This document shows, piece after piece, positions 10,537 through 23,577 of a stretch of 64,000 bases of DNA. The notes below the pieces were generated by a model. The model was not told the origin of the DNA. It ran no database searches and was given only the letters and a program-made list of their open reading frames with translations. This DNA is from Psococerastis gibbosa (taxonomy: Eukaryota > Arthropoda > Insecta > Psocodea > Psocidae), in contig OZ020491.1 in the NCBI GenBank assembly GCA_963971405.1, forward strand, positions 11,092,855 to 11,156,854. Reading direction: 5' to 3'. Position 1 is the stretch's first letter, and every line of letters begins with the position of its first letter. The translations under genes and the position numbers were made by a program.

Positions 10537-12575
10537 CCCAAAGCTAAGAGTTAAGGCACATGTTTGCCTACGCTGATAATGGGATTCTTCTGACAAATAC
10601 AAAATAGAAATAAATGAAAAAGTCAAAGATAATGAAGGTATAAAACGTGAGACCGGAGGCATGCCTTTCCGAACGGTTGACAAATTTACATACGGCACTG
10701 GTGCCGGTACCTAGGCGCTGTAATGAACGAAACTAAAAAAATATATTTAAGGCGCTGATAGATTGATAGACAGATAGATAAACCACGGAGCCGTTAGAGG
10801 GACGAGGGTGAACTCAAAATCCAGTGGCGGATCCAAGAAGAGAGCGTAAGGGACGCACAACCCCCCCCTGGGGCTGAATAAATACATGAGAAATGCTTAA
10901 AATATCTACAATTTTGCAATATTTTTTGTGAAAAAAATTCAGCTGCCATTACCTCAGCTTTAGAGCTTTGGTGAGAGGTTCCCACTTCCCTTCTAGTCAG
11001 GGGTCTATTTGACCCCCCCCCTCCCGCCTCCTGACGATAATCATGCTTCTATAAAAAGTTAACCCTCTCTGAGCTAGAAGAGGGATTGTTTTCTTTTCAA
11101 ATAGTGAAATTTCGCCCATCGAATTACGGTCCTGGAAAATTATGATCTCATTATAGCAGAGCCCTAGCAAATGACTCCAGTGCGCACGCTTCTGCGTAAA
11201 TCATATCGTCAAGTCTTCACGTTCCAAAGTACTTTGAGCCGTTCTGTAGGCGGCTTGTTTTACGATAATCGTGAGGGTAATGTCCCGATACGATGGCTCC
11301 GTCAAAGTATCGGCAGGGTTCCCTTTTCAGACATGACTCTTGAGGAAATATAGTCAGCGTGTTGATACGTGATAAACTATGGGAATGGGCTCTTAAATAT
11401 ATAGTCACGTGGATAAACAACAATGAATCAAACCTGCAAGGGTCGTCACTCATCTACCCTAGGTTATTAAGTATTACTGTAATAGATCTCTTAGATAGGT
11501 ACATCATTCATCAACATACATTGCTATCCAATTTACACTTTAGTACCTGTATAAAGAAAGGTTTTGATTTTGCGATTTCAACGGGTTTGCTCTATTTTTA
11601 AGGAACAAAAAAGTGGGATTTAAGAAATGCTTGTCTTTTGCCATTTAGGTTCACAAAAATCAAAATCAAAAATTAATTTTTGGCAAAAACATTTTTGGAA
11701 ATTTACCTTGGTGATGGCGAAGAAAAATTCATTGTGAAACTATGAAAAAAAAATTAAATACATTTTTTTTAAATAATAAAAATTAAAAATTAAAAAAAAA
11801 TGAATAAATTGTTGTAATAAGCAATGAAAACCACATTAACTGCGGCGTAACGGATGAGCGTCACACTTTTTCGTGCATGCACCCAGTGTTCCAGCCAGCG
11901 CTCATCGATTTATTAGACGTTGTCACGTCAAAAGGTGAAGAAATGGCAGTTTTTGGCTGTGACTCGGGTTACCCTGTAAAGTCTACTGAATTCAATTTTC
12001 CCATCATAACGCTTTGCCTGCAATAAAACGACCCATAATAAGGCTGTCATGCGCGCAGTACCTACATTAAAATCAGTCTATCATTTAATTATTATTTGAA
12101 ATAGAAAAAATGAATAGGACGTGCTGATTGGAATTAAGGGCAAAATGCAAGTCATATTATCCAAACATGACTGATCTTCTCAAGTTTACCTTGAACGACT
12201 TGTCTAGTTTAGCTAAGTCACAGACAGGATAGGGTTTTTGCCATTCTCAAAGGCCTTTCCCTTACAGGGTGATGTGGATCCCCCTCCCCTCCCATTTATG
12301 TATGTATGTATAATATAGAGGAACGAAGTCGATTTACCTATTAAAATTCCTTTCTGAAAATAAAATCCAATGATTATACACAAAACATATCTCAAAATAA
12401 CTACCGGTACTGTTTAGATCTAGCGTCACGTTTCAAAGCTGTTGCAGTTGCCTTATTAGGTGGCTAATGAATATTTTAATTACTGGTACCTACACGGAGT
12501 ATACGGTACTTGATATGCCCATGGTACTCGTACATTCAATAAAAACAGCTTGACGCTTGGGACTCAGTATACTGG
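10537..12575 (+). other. Gene-free stretch
   Basis: One isolated hAT-like left end (CAGTGGCGGATCC, 10822) without a partner, plus the segment 11841-11935. No supported gene. Confidence 0.4.
11841..11935 (-). repeat. Dispersed segment shared with 41975-42085
   Basis: GATGAGCG, CAGTGTTCCAGCCAGCGCTC and TCGATTTATTAGACGTT recur inverted at 41975-42085. No gene is visible in either place. Confidence 0.5.
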
Positions 12576-12662
12576 CTTCGGTGGAATGGTGGTAGTGTGC
12601 TTGTACTTGTGCAAGTCTCTACATACCACGCGATCGGAGACGTGCCGTAACTCAACACAAGC
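12576..12662 (+). repeat. Family B, copy 4 (5' half)
   Basis: First half only. It is cut off where a CAGGGACGGATCC hAT-like end begins at about 12664. Confidence 0.65.
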
Positions 12663-14142
12663 AGGGACGGATCCTGCCCATTTTGTGGGGGGGGGGGGTG
12701 GGGGTAGTTGTGGTTCAAAAAATAGAACACGCATATGTACGTAGTATCGATTAAATTGGATTAATAAATTAACTTACACCAGATTTACTATTTTTTTTTT
12801 TTTTTGTGAGGGGGGAAGGGTAGCTGGGTATATAATATTAATCATATAAAAAATAATAATAAAAACCTTTAATTTAATTCTGAATCATGAATGCACGGTA
12901 AATACATATTGTACCAGTCCTAAACTGGAATAAAGTGTTTTTTTTTAGTTTAATTACTGGTCAGGTAGCACAAATTGCCTAGGGCCTACCCAGGCTACGG
13001 CCCTGCTTGGTGCTTCCTTTCATGTGACATCATCACTCAACAGAAATATCACACATTGCTCAGTAGAAGACACCTAACTACCCGAAAATCACCATAACGA
13101 GAAGGTACCAAGTCAAAGGCGTGCCTAGTGTCACCGAAAGTGAAAACCGTGAAAAATTAAAAAATTATATTTCTAATCTTACGGGGCCGTGTGACATCCC
13201 AAGACGCATGAATATTCCACACTAGATTGCGCAACACTGAGGTGGTAATCAATAAAAAGGAGGGCGATGCCTGTGAACAACGGGTGGGAGCTATAGGTAG
13301 TAGGTACGTACAATAGACAGGCACCCCGGGGCATAATAGGGACGCCTACGTCTGAGAAAGCGACTGGCGAAATGGCCTTGCTCGATCACATCCATGTGCT
13401 CGGAATGCAATGAAACAAAAAAACTTTGTGTCACTAACACCTTGTTTCCAACATTAATTTCTCTGTTTTTTAATGTAACTAATAATTTGAGGATGCTCCT
13501 TGCTTAATTAGAAACAGGTTTTTATGGTAAGGATGTCTTTCAAGTATTCAAATCTATAAACTTCGTATGGTTATTATGTGATTAAGAAAATAAACGAGTA
13601 TTGAACACCCAAAGAGTAACACTAATTTTGGAGTAAGAAATCCATATTTTCTGATCCTTGAAAAAGTGGATTAAATAGTTTTTTGTACGAGACACTTGAT
13701 GTATAAATAGATCCCCAATAACAATAATGCGATAATAAAAAATGCCAATCTTCAACATTAGGTACTCATTTTGCTTTGTTTGTACTTTATATACTGGTAA
13801 TATAACAACAATTTTGAAATAAATTGAAAAGTGTGCAATCATTGGTGAGTTAAAAGAAATGAATTCCATGCCGGGTTGTAAAATTACTAAGGCCCAATAA
13901 TTCGACGATGATATCGTTGTAGTTTCACTTAGTAACATTATAGGACATTGTTTTTATCTCTTTCACCTGAAAATTTTGGGAGGGCAGCTGCACCAGCTAG
14001 GCGAGCCCCCACTGGTTATCGGCATCTTCCACTAGAATAATTTTCCAGCATTTTCATTATATTATCGATTTAATTAATGCGTTTATAAGCAAGGCCTTCT
14101 GCGCGAACAACAGCGGCATTCTCTGCGCTGAATCGCTTGTTG
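12663..14142 (+). other. Gene-free stretch
   Basis: Begins with an unpaired hAT-like end CAGGGACGGATCC and G-tracts at 12664-12715. Nothing else recognised. Confidence 0.4.
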
Positions 14143-14253
14143 TACTACCCGACCACGATAGGATGACATTTGGAACACTTATAAAAATCGAAGAAACTTG
14201 GTGTTGCAATTTTTGAAAGTGTTCCAAATGTCATCCTATCGTAGTCGAGTAGT
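14143..14253. mobile_element. Hairpin MITE, CCGACCACGATAGGATGACA type
   Basis: 111-bp hairpin with about 35-bp arms, from TACTACCCGACCACGATAGG to CCTATCGTAGTCGAGTAGTA. Confidence 0.75.
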
Positions 14254-15149
14254 AATTTGTTTAAGCTACAGAGTCTTCAGTACTCCTGGGAGACAGGCAA
14301 ACTTGTACAAATGTACATGTAGATTCTACAATAGTTCCCGTAGAACCACAAAGTCACTAACTATAGCCACTATACTGTTATTACTGTTATTTAACACGCT
14401 AACTTTATCACGAAAAATCTCACGCAATGAACGACGGAAAAAGTCTGCATCCGCGTGCACGCACTTCCTCGCTTCACAAACTCCATTTTTAAGACAATAT
14501 AGTCGTTATTTAATACTTCTCATTGTCAATTTAATGCTTATATTAATCGATTTACATGTGCAAAATTGTGGGAAAGTGCTCCAATTTTCATGAATACTGA
14601 CATGGTGACATCATTAAAGCATGTATTATTAAAGACTTTTCTGCCAGCTAATGTCCTAACTTACGTAATAACTTAATATTTCCTGGGGGTTTTAGTTTAC
14701 CTAGGAACTTCGTTACTGGCGGAAGATAGTAGGTGTCCAGTACACCGGTGCGGCTCTGAAGTGTTGCTTCCATACCTTAAACTTATCCAAAAGGGGCGTT
14801 TGTTATCTCTTTTAAGGCACATATATTTGAAAATATTTTGTAAACAGGGAAAACAGGTTAGTAAACAGGCTTGTGAAATTGTGATGGAATTAATCAATGC
14901 GCGCGGCAGCGCGCGACCAAGTTCCATATACACCCCCGATGAGCTGCCCAGCAAGTATATCTCCACGGCGAGCTTACAGCATTTTAGCCACTTTCCAACC
15001 ATCACTGTAGCTCACCCAGTGGTCCGATTGACCTCTAATTTTGCATTCAGGCTTTAAATACAGCACGAAACCCCAATTTAAAAATTCAGCACTCTAGCAT
15101 GATTGGTTGCTGGAATCCAAACACCCCAAAACCACGCTTTTCGTGTGGA

Positions 15150-15198
15150 CTCACTCACTCACCCACTCACTCACTCACTCACTCACTCACTGACTGAC
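15150..15198 (+). repeat. ACTC microsatellite
   Basis: About 12 tandem ACTC units with one interruption. Confidence 0.9.
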
Positions 15199-15206
15199 AC
15201 AAATTA

Positions 15207-15784
15207 TAGCCCACTTCCAGATGTGCTGGAGATGTGAAACTCAGGAATTAGTCTCTTCTTACCATTAAACCCCCAGAATAAATCAAAAGACCCGAAAAAG
15301 TTTTATGATAACTTAGCAATCACGTAATGAATTTTACGTACTTAGCTTACAGCCGAGCATACCTATGGCACGCTCATCCCATCCACGTGTGCAGGACAAC
15401 TGAAATTTGAGATTGGGTTCATTCTTGCCATTTCCCACTTTTTCCACTTTATTCAGAAAATTGATTACGTAATTTAACGTAGTCACTTAACGAAATAGCC
15501 CACTTCCAGATGTGCTGGAGATGTGAAACTCAGGAATTAGTCTCTTCGTACCATCAAACCCCCAGAATAAATCAAAAAATCCGAAAAAGTTTTATGATAA
15601 CTTAGCAATCACGTAATGGATTTTACGTACTTAGCTTACAGCCGAGCATACCTATGGCACGCTCATCCCATCCACGTGTGCAGGACAACTGAAATTTTGG
15701 ATTGGGTTCATTCTTGCCATTGCCTATTTTTTCCACTTTATTCAGAAAATTGATTACGTAACTTAACGTAGTCACTTAACGAAA
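15207..15784 (+). repeat. Tandem duplication, two 289-bp units
   Basis: 15207-15495 and 15496-15784 are head-to-tail copies differing by about a dozen bases (starting TAGCCCACTTCCAGATGTGC). No ORF. It follows an ACTC microsatellite. Confidence 0.9.
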
Positions 15785-16131
15785 GCTAGCTTCTAGATGT
15801 ACTTAATTCCTACGTAGGTAGGTAGGTATATCTATATAGTGGTTCGCATGTTGTATATTGTTCTTTCCTTCATGTGGGCTTTCAATAACTTGTCTGTCTT
15901 CTGGTTACTCTGGTGCTAGCTAAACTATTCCCGAAAATTCTCGAATCTTCACTTTTCAAATTTATTCTCGATCTTCCATCATGGCTGTTCCGGTTCCAGT
16001 ATTTTTCACCATCCATAGTACAGCCATCTTTATGGTGAAAAGATGACAAATTCTTACTCTGTCAATCAAATGTTTTAACACTCTATGCATACATGTCAAG
16101 TTATTTGTTATTTGTACAAAAATATATGATA

Positions 16132-16685
16132 TCCAACCCAAAACACTCCGTGTAAAAAATACCAAGTTCCTTTGGCCCATCAAAGTTGTGATATCCAGAT
16201 GGGCCAAGTTCCTTTTTTCTGCCTATGTATGTTGTGATATCAGGATGGGTCAAGTTCTTGTAATTTTTCTCTTTGAATATTTTCTCTAAAAAATTAATTT
16301 TAATTTTTTTTTCAGAACTTGGGTGCTTCCCTTGCAAAACTCTTCGTAGTTTCCTATCGTTTATTAGAGGTATACCTACGTAACGACACTGTGGCCTCAG
16401 TTGCAAATTTGCCATTTAGCCACATCTTATGCGTCATCATTGGCCAATTACAGCAATTTAGTGTCAGTGGTAAGGTACATAAGCATGAAGAAGCACCAAG
16501 TTCTGAAAAAAAATTTAAATTTATTTTTTAGAGAAAATATTCAAAGAGAAAAATTACAAGAACTTGGCCCATCCTGATATCACAACATACATAGGCAGAA
16601 AAAAGGAACTTGGCCCATCTGGATATCACAACTTTGACGGGCCAAAGGAACATGGTATTTTTTACACGGAGTGTTTTGGGTTGGA
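16132..16685. mobile_element. Fold-back element with about 195-bp arms
   Basis: Ends TCCAACCCAAAACACTCCGT and ACGGAGTGTTTTGGGTTGGA. Arms run to about 16331 and from about 16491 and are nearly identical. The spacer is about 160 bp. Confidence 0.85.
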
Positions 16686-17780
16686 TTAATTAATCTTCCT
16701 GGGGGCTACTACACTGACTGTTTTTTGTATATACATGAAATTCAATAGGCTAATTGTGGCCCATTTTTGTTAGAAATACGAGCCTGTTATACATTGAAAT
16801 GCTCAGAAAAATGTCTTCTGTTTATCCCGATATTTTGACAACTCTGCAATTAATATTTCAGGAGATATTTGATGTTTCACTTATAAGGTTAAATATTTTT
16901 ATTTTTTTCCACAGATGGCGATTGGGGAAGCGATATAATGGGGTTTCGGTGCATTAATAATGGACTATAGTGCGAATTAAAAAAAAAGTTTTGAAAAAAT
17001 TTACCCGTATAAATAAGAAGGAAAAAAACGAAAATATAAATTAAAGTTAGACGTCTTTAGCAGTATGTTTTATGGTGTTATAGACCTAGCACTTAAGGTG
17101 TCAGACACGCCAGGATTAACACAGCTTTTATAAGTCTCGCAAACTATAAAATGTATAACACATTATTTGTTATCCTATTAAGTACTATGCAATTTGTCCA
17201 AGGTCAAGCGTCGCGCAGGCGCAGTTCTTCATGTGGCTAAGGGTCAGACAATTGTCATTATGGGTACCTATTTGACGGCTTTTGATGTCTGCTGGTAACA
17301 ATACGAATAATAACTACGGGGCATATTTTCATTATGTCTGCATTTTCGATTACATCTGTCTTGGTAAATTTTATTATGGAATTTATACTGTGCTATATGG
17401 GTACATACTTTTTCGCCATTAGACCTATATTGTATATTGTATTTATTTTTGCTATAGTGTAGATTTCGAACTACTCTGTACTTGCACATAGGATACATTT
17501 TCGGCTGTCCTAAATCTTCTTTCTTGAAATACATTACAAATTTTCAGTGGATAAAATTAAAAACCAACTATTTATCTGAACATCTTTCCCCTTGGCGAAA
17601 GTTCTATATCCGCCCCTGAATAAGGTCTCCAAAAGAACTTTTCCTATTCAAAAATATTGAATTTTTTTTGTACTTTCAAGAATGAACTAATGTCTGTTTT
17701 GAGGTAAATTATATAGGTAGAAGATTTATTTATTTTAAATTTATAATATATAATAGTATATATTGTTTATAATTTATCAA

Positions 17781-17945
17781 CTTCGATGGCCAGGTGGTAA
17801 CGTGCTTGCCCTTGTGTGAGTCTTTACACGCCATGCAATCGGAGACGTGTCGTACTCACCACGGGTAATAACCTACAGAGGCGACTGAAAAGGTCAATCG
17901 GATACATTCATTAAATTGTTTGCATGCGATTAATGTTTTTTAAAA
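17781..17945 (+). repeat. Family B, copy 5
   Basis: Near full length, with the AATTGTTTGCATGCGATTAA tail. Confidence 0.7.
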
Positions 17946-17986
17946 AATAAAAATAAAATAAAATTAAAAAAATTTCATTAGTAGGT

Positions 17987-18154
17987 ACTACCCGACCACG
18001 GTAGAATGACATTTGGAAGAATTATAACAATCTAATTATTAATTTTATTTTTATAATAATATAATAATAATTTTATAATTTTTTAATTATATCTAATTAT
18101 GCGTGTATACAGTTTTTGAACAAAGTGTTCGAAATGTCATGATCGTGGTCGGGG
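17987..18154. mobile_element. Hairpin MITE, second copy
   Basis: Same TIR as 14143-14253 (CCGACCACGGTAGAATGACA), with a longer, AT-rich loop. Confidence 0.7.
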
Positions 18155-18696
18155 CCTGGGGTATTATGTATTTTACCTACAACACAAAAATTATACTTAA
18201 AACGCGACTATAACAATTAGAATTTAAAAATAGAGAAATGAAAAATACATATCTCTGCCTTCCGGGGCAGCGTGCTAACAATTTTACCACCCCGTTCGAT
18301 CCATCTTTGTTGTCTTCTTTAGTTTCCTTATTGAGGATTCAGAATGTTCCACGCCACAGAAGAAGAGAGAAGCATTTCCTCATAAATTTTCATGCAAATG
18401 CGGAAAATAGGTTATCGTTACATTGCATCAATTGTCAAAAGGATTTGAGTCATACCGTGAGCAGTCCAATTAGTTCACCCACCAAGTCTACCGTCGAACT
18501 CTTTTATTCTTTGCCCATGCAGTGAGCAGCAACCAGTTAGTACCTAGAATTCATGATGAGTGACCCACTCATGAGTCGTCCAGAAAACTGTACATCATGA
18601 CCCAATGTCACTTTACTTTAGAAAGTACCTAGTCACAAAAATTATTTGGATACCCCCCCCCTCCCTACCACAATCACTTGCATAAGACAGCCGCAG

Positions 18697-18866
18697 CAGT
18701 GGCGGTTGCCCCCCCCCCCCCCGAAAGTTTCTCCGCCCCCCCCCCCTACAATTGAGATATTTTACATGTTATTTATAAAGCAGAATTTTTGTGATTCAAA
18801 AACATCAGAATTAAAACTAGTTACTTACTCCCAATGAAAAATGTTTTTTTCATCGCGCCACCACTG
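18697..18866. mobile_element. hAT-like MITE (CAGTGGCGGTTG TIR)
   Basis: Ends CAGTGGCGGTTGCC and GCGCCACCACTG. Flanking 8-mers AGCCGCAG and AGTCGCAG differ by one base. There are two C-tracts near the left end. Confidence 0.75.
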
Positions 18867-19173
18867 AGTCGCAGGCCTCGCAGCCGCAAAGAGATTTCGG
18901 GATCACAACAGCCCTATCATGGCGATTTGGGATAATCGTAACACCGGGAACGACACCTGGCTATAGAGAAGTAAAAACCGGACTTAGTTCAGGGGATGAC
19001 ACAGCTATCCCTGAACTAAAGAAAGGTGTAACCAGAGGAACACAATGTGAAATTTCAGGTTACAAAAATATGTGAACTGAGTTACAGTAAGCCAACGGCA
19101 GCCAGGGCTACCAAACCCCAACCTTCTCCCCTCCCTCGCCCCCTCAGACCCTCCCCCATTAATGTGAAAATTT

Positions 19174-19381
19174 AAATAAATAAATATTGATGTTCTTTGT
19201 TATATTACTAAGCCAACCTAGCGGAGTTAGGGCTATAAAGCCCTCTCATACACTCAACTAGGCAGACTCGGGACCAACTGTTTTACATACCTCCGAAGCA
19301 TGGCCTGAAAATGCAGCAAGTGTGGGACTCGAACCAACAACCTTTCGGGTGAAAGTTGGAGTCTGTACCACTACTCTACAT
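19174..19381 (-). mobile_element. SINE family A, copy 3
   Basis: Nearly full length in reverse orientation. The head keeps GGTTCGAGTCC and the tail is ATTTATTTA-rich. Confidence 0.82.
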
Positions 19382-19774
19382 TTAGCGCGATCATACCGGC
19401 TGGGCTGGCTTGAATAATCAATAAGTAAACTAAGAGCCTAAATCAACCCGCAAATGAAGAGAATATAAAGCAGTCGGTTTTATAGTGTATGCGCATATGA
19501 TGGTGCACCCACCTGCAAAATCATTGCGAGCCATCCGTAATGTTCAACAAAGATATGCCAAGTCATTCTTTGGACTGGCTATGGGTACTTTATCTTGAAA
19601 TCCACCCAAAAGCAAATGGGAAAGGTCATTAACATTCAAAGCTTTGTACAATAGTAACCATTTCAAATATCGTGCGCCCATTACAGCCTACATATTTCAT
19701 TATTCAAAGCTGGGTAAAAAGAATTTATAGATATATTGCTAGGTGTTTTTTAGGGATATTCTTCTACCTATTGA

Positions 19775-20370
19775 GACGGTGACCAATGTTCGACTTCCGG
19801 AAAATTTCTTCATAACTTTTCATTTCATGACCCCCTGACCCTAAAACCACCCTCCGTTCAAAATGTTGTCCATATATATTATATGTACGTAAGTATATTA
19901 CATGCATAGGTACATGTAGGTGTATGTAGGTATATGTATATACAGTATATCGATTTTAGGAAACACTCTAACTTCCGTAAATATTATCCGATTTTGATGA
20001 AACTTATACAAAAATTGATCATACAAATGTCTTGATCGAGTTTGTTAACCAGCAAGATCCAATATTTAGTTCCAAGATGGCGGCCGATTAAAACCTTAAA
20101 ATGGTAATCAACATTTTTTATGGCAAATCAACCATTTCAAGATGGCGTCCCGTCAAAGTGAAAATAATTTGATAAGTAAAAGTTCATAGTCGTCATTGTG
20201 GTTCGAAATTTGGAACACAGAGTGTTTTGTGCGTTGATGTTGTGGTCGGGAAAACAATGAAGTATTTTTTATATTTTTATCTGAGTGCATAGCGTAGCAT
20301 AGAGGAAAGGTGGGGTCTGCGCTTGCATGGAATCTCCCTACACCTGATCGGCCAGAGCCGAAAGGGATTT
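19775..20370 (+). repeat. Dispersed repeat J, copy 1
   Basis: Shares CTTCCGGAAAATT, CATTTCATGACCCCCT, TTGGTCGGGAAAA..ATGAAGTATTTTTTAT and GCTTGCATGGAATCTCCCTA with 43418-43675. A fragment of its end (GGCCAGAGCCGAAAGGGATT) also lies at about 5194. Confidence 0.6.
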
Positions 20371-21033
20371 TAGCATTCCTGTTAGGGTCAGTAGAACGGC
20401 AGTGGAACATTAGGAAGCCAGGGGTGCCAGCAAGTTGGGCACATCCTTAATCGGTAGCTGCCGTAAGTTTTGGGAACATTTTTCTTTCACCTTGAATCTG
20501 CGTTTACAGTACCTACGATACGTTATGACTTAAAGAGGAAGAAACCAATTTTAAAGAGAATACCGGTCCAGGGAGTCCTTCCGTCCTACTGAAACAAGTC
20601 ACTACACTGACTGACATAATGACCTTAAACAAAAGAAAATATGCCCGACGGAAATAATGGCAAGTCCGAAGGACAGAGTCAAAGAGTGGCATCGCCCGTA
20701 TTAACCTGGAGAATAAAAAAAAAACAGGCTGGTAAACAAGTTTCATCTTCCGCATGCAACCTGTACAGTTAGGAGGGATTACTCTGGTTTATAGACTTGC
20801 ATCCTTCAATGCTGATGAATGCTTGAATAAATACTTGCAATAATGACGTACAACAGTCATGCATTCGATAGTGGACACACGCTAGTTCTTGCCTAAAAGA
20901 AAATTAACTGTTTATGGCATAGCTTACTTAAGTTGAAGCTGTGCGGTCAAATAAGTATGTACACACTTTATTGCTTTCCTATTTTTACATGGTATGTCTA
21001 TAAGGAAAGTATTGTAGCTTTCTGTGGACTTAT

Positions 21034-21203
21034 AAATAAGGACATTTTATTGTTTCTATTACTAAGCCAACCTAGCGGAGTTAGGGCTATAAAACTAGGA
21101 AGGCCCGGGACCGCCTGCTTTACATGCCCTTCGAAGCATGGCCAGAAAATTTAGCCAGTGTAAGACTCGAACCAGCAACCTTTTGGGTGAAAGTCAGACT
21201 TAC
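21034..21203 (-). mobile_element. SINE family A, copy 4
   Basis: Reverse-oriented copy with an internal deletion in the body and a head truncated in its A-box part. Confidence 0.75.
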
Positions 21204-21283
21204 ACATGGTTACACCAATAAAAGTTGTTTTTGCTTCACCCCCAATAACCAAAAAAAAGTTCTCATAAACGGCTGAAATGATT

Positions 21284-21667
21284 TCTTTTAAGAGTATATG
21301 CTACGTAGAAAGTTGGCACCCCAAAATTAAATACTTTTCACTTTTTATTTCATTAACTCAGCCAGTTATTAAAAATTTGGGTTATTTAAGTTGTAGAAGA
21401 CTACTTTGTGCATAATATAATCGGGTATTTTTACATTTTGGTTTGGTAATTTTTTCATAAATCCCTGATTACGCGAAATTTTAGTCTCATCTGGTTTTTA
21501 TAAAAGAACTAAGCCACCAAAAATTTAATATTTCTTATTATATGATGCATTTAGTAGTCTTCTACAACTTTAATTACTTGCTTTGTTAATTAATTAAAAA
21601 ATAAAAAGTCAGTAAAAACAACAAATGTGGGGGTGCTAAATTTCTACGTAGCATGTCCTCTTAAAGA
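21284..21667. mobile_element. Fold-back element, about 384 bp
   Basis: Ends CTTTTAAGAGTATATGCTAC and GTAGCATGTCCTCTTAAAG, with an inner inverted pair GTTGTAGAAGACTAC / GTAGTCTTCTACAAC. Part of the left half recurs, diverged, at 55738-55885. Confidence 0.7.
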
Positions 21668-21689
21668 CACAAGTTAGAATAGACAAATT

Positions 21690-21872
21690 CAAGGAAGAAG
21701 CCAAGGGGGGTACATGGGGGTTCAACCCCCCCCCCCCCCCCCCCCCGAAATGAAATGGCTTGATACTAGATAGAATCGTATTTTGAGAGGAAAAATAAAA
21801 ACTAATATGTAATATCCAATGAAATTTCTGAAACCCCCCCCCCCCAAAAAAAAAAATCTGGGTATGGCCTTG
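21690..21872. mobile_element. hAT-like MITE with perfect 8-bp duplication GACAAATT
   Basis: Ends CAAGGAAGAAGCCAAGG and CTGGGTATGGCCTTG. GACAAATT is present at 21682-21689 and 21873-21880. There are long C-tracts inside, one of 22 bases. Confidence 0.85.
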
Positions 21873-22392
21873 GACAAATTCTATAGCCGATATTTAACCA
21901 TTGGACAATTATTTTCCATGGAACTACCTATTACAGTACGTCTATACTATATTTTTATTATTATTATTTATTTATTGTTTTATTATACCGTATTATGTGT
22001 TATTTGTTAGAGTGGGCCGAAAGGCCCAAAATTCGCCCATTTGGAAATTAAAGACAATTTTCTTACTTTCAAATATTATTTTATTAATACGAAAGCGTGT
22101 ATGGGATGACTCGTACCAGTTCTTACCTATTTTGGAAAATAAATGTTTAGTTCTTTCTTTCTTACTTTTCAAGATCCAAACTTAACCATGAAGGTACAAA
22201 CAACAACTTTTTTTTTTATGATTATGAAGCGCAGGAAACGCGCTTTCTGATGTGTATAGACGCTGTAATGGTTGTGTCATGGGTAGTTGCGTCTGTGGAC
22301 AACAACCTACCAACGCCGCTATATCTTCTATCTTGCAGTTGGAAAAGTTATTTTGCATTAATTTTGCACTGGACTGTCAAATCAGTTATGAC

Positions 22393-22576
22393 CAAGGGTG
22401 GATTTTAGGGGGGGGTCAGAGGGTCCGGACCCCCCCCCCCCCCAAAAAAAAATGAACTTACACTAGATAGCTATGGGGTTTCAGTGGGAATTAAAAATAA
22501 TAATGTTTTTTAATGTTATAATTCACTGAACCTACCCGCTGACCCCCCCCTGAATTGGAGGCAAAATCCGCCCTTG
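22393..22576. mobile_element. hAT-like MITE (CAAGGGYGGATTTT TIR)
   Basis: Ends CAAGGGTGGATTTT and AAAATCCGCCCTTG. Flanks GTTATGAC and ATTATGAC match at 7 of 8. G-tract at the left end and C-tracts within. Confidence 0.82.
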
Positions 22577-23118
22577 ATTATGACTACTTTATTGCGACCC
22601 TACCCCACTCATAGGCATGACTGTATGAGAGTTCCCAGTGTCTTCCGTCATTGTTATGGGAAAAACGCCCAAATAGAGAGATGACCATCTACCAGTCCTC
22701 AGGCCGAGACCCCGCTTTGGGTTTTCTATAACCATGGCTTAATTTTCATTAGATTATCTTCAAATTCAATGCAAAATAGCTGGAACTAGACAACCCGTAT
22801 TTGCATTCCTATTTATCAATTAGTGTAGTACAGTAATAGTTCCATGGTAAATAATGGTACTGTAGTTAAATATCGGCTGCCTGTAGAGTTTCCCTATCCC
22901 AAAGCATTGGTCGATGGGACCATAGTATAGAATGGGCAGACAAAAATAATCAACCGGAAACGTTCATTAAATTTTTTCTGTACATTTAATCTTTTATTTA
23001 AAAAAAAATGGCCCCAAATCGAGTTACATACAGAAAGACAGATAAACAGACAGACGGCTATTTAAAACACTATTTTGTTTGTTTCTGGGAACTCAAAACG
23101 TGGAAATCCGTTCGAATA

Positions 23119-23503
23119 GGTGCCCATTCCATTGACCGGCTAGGGCTATTTCCAACAACGGTGACGTGGTAGCAGACATTCAAGACTTAGGTGGCGTTTC
23201 CACCGACCTCGCATTGCAGAATTGACGGAAATGTTTATTTTCCTCTATGCAATAGTTAAAATTGATCAATGATCATACAGTAAAATCACAAACAAAAAAA
23301 ACTAAAATTAAAAAATGGCGTCATGGGATGTGTTAAGTACAAACATTTTAATAGATTTCTATAAAAAGAAAAATTCTAATTTCCGTCAATGTCATTTGCA
23401 TTCTGCAATGCGAGATCGGTGGAAACGCCACCTAAGTCTTGAATGTCTGCTACCACGTCACCGTTGTTGGAAATAGCCCTAGCCGGTCAATGGAATGGGC
23501 GCC
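23119..23503. mobile_element. GGCGCC-TIR element, copy 1
   Basis: About 125-bp inverted arms begin GGTGCCCATTCCATTGACCG and end ATGGGCGCC. They contain GACGTGGTAGCAGACATTCA. A unique core of about 150 bp separates them. No ORF. Family-wide flanking 3-mers TTA or TAA fit Harbinger-type duplications, though here the flanks are degenerate. Confidence 0.82.
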
Positions 23504-23577
23504 ATATCAAAATCGATCATTTCGACCATCACATTAATTATATTATATTACATTAATAATGTAGGGTATATTCTATA

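Noticed and set aside
12664-13005. A 340-bp hAT element from CAGGGACGGATCC to CTACGGCCCTG
   Set aside because: The ends are not good inverted repeats of each other and the flanking 8-mers do not match.
13582-13938. 118-codon minus-strand frame
   Set aside because: Residues are those of random AT-rich DNA (Ile/Phe/Tyr/Lys); no motif, no splice context.
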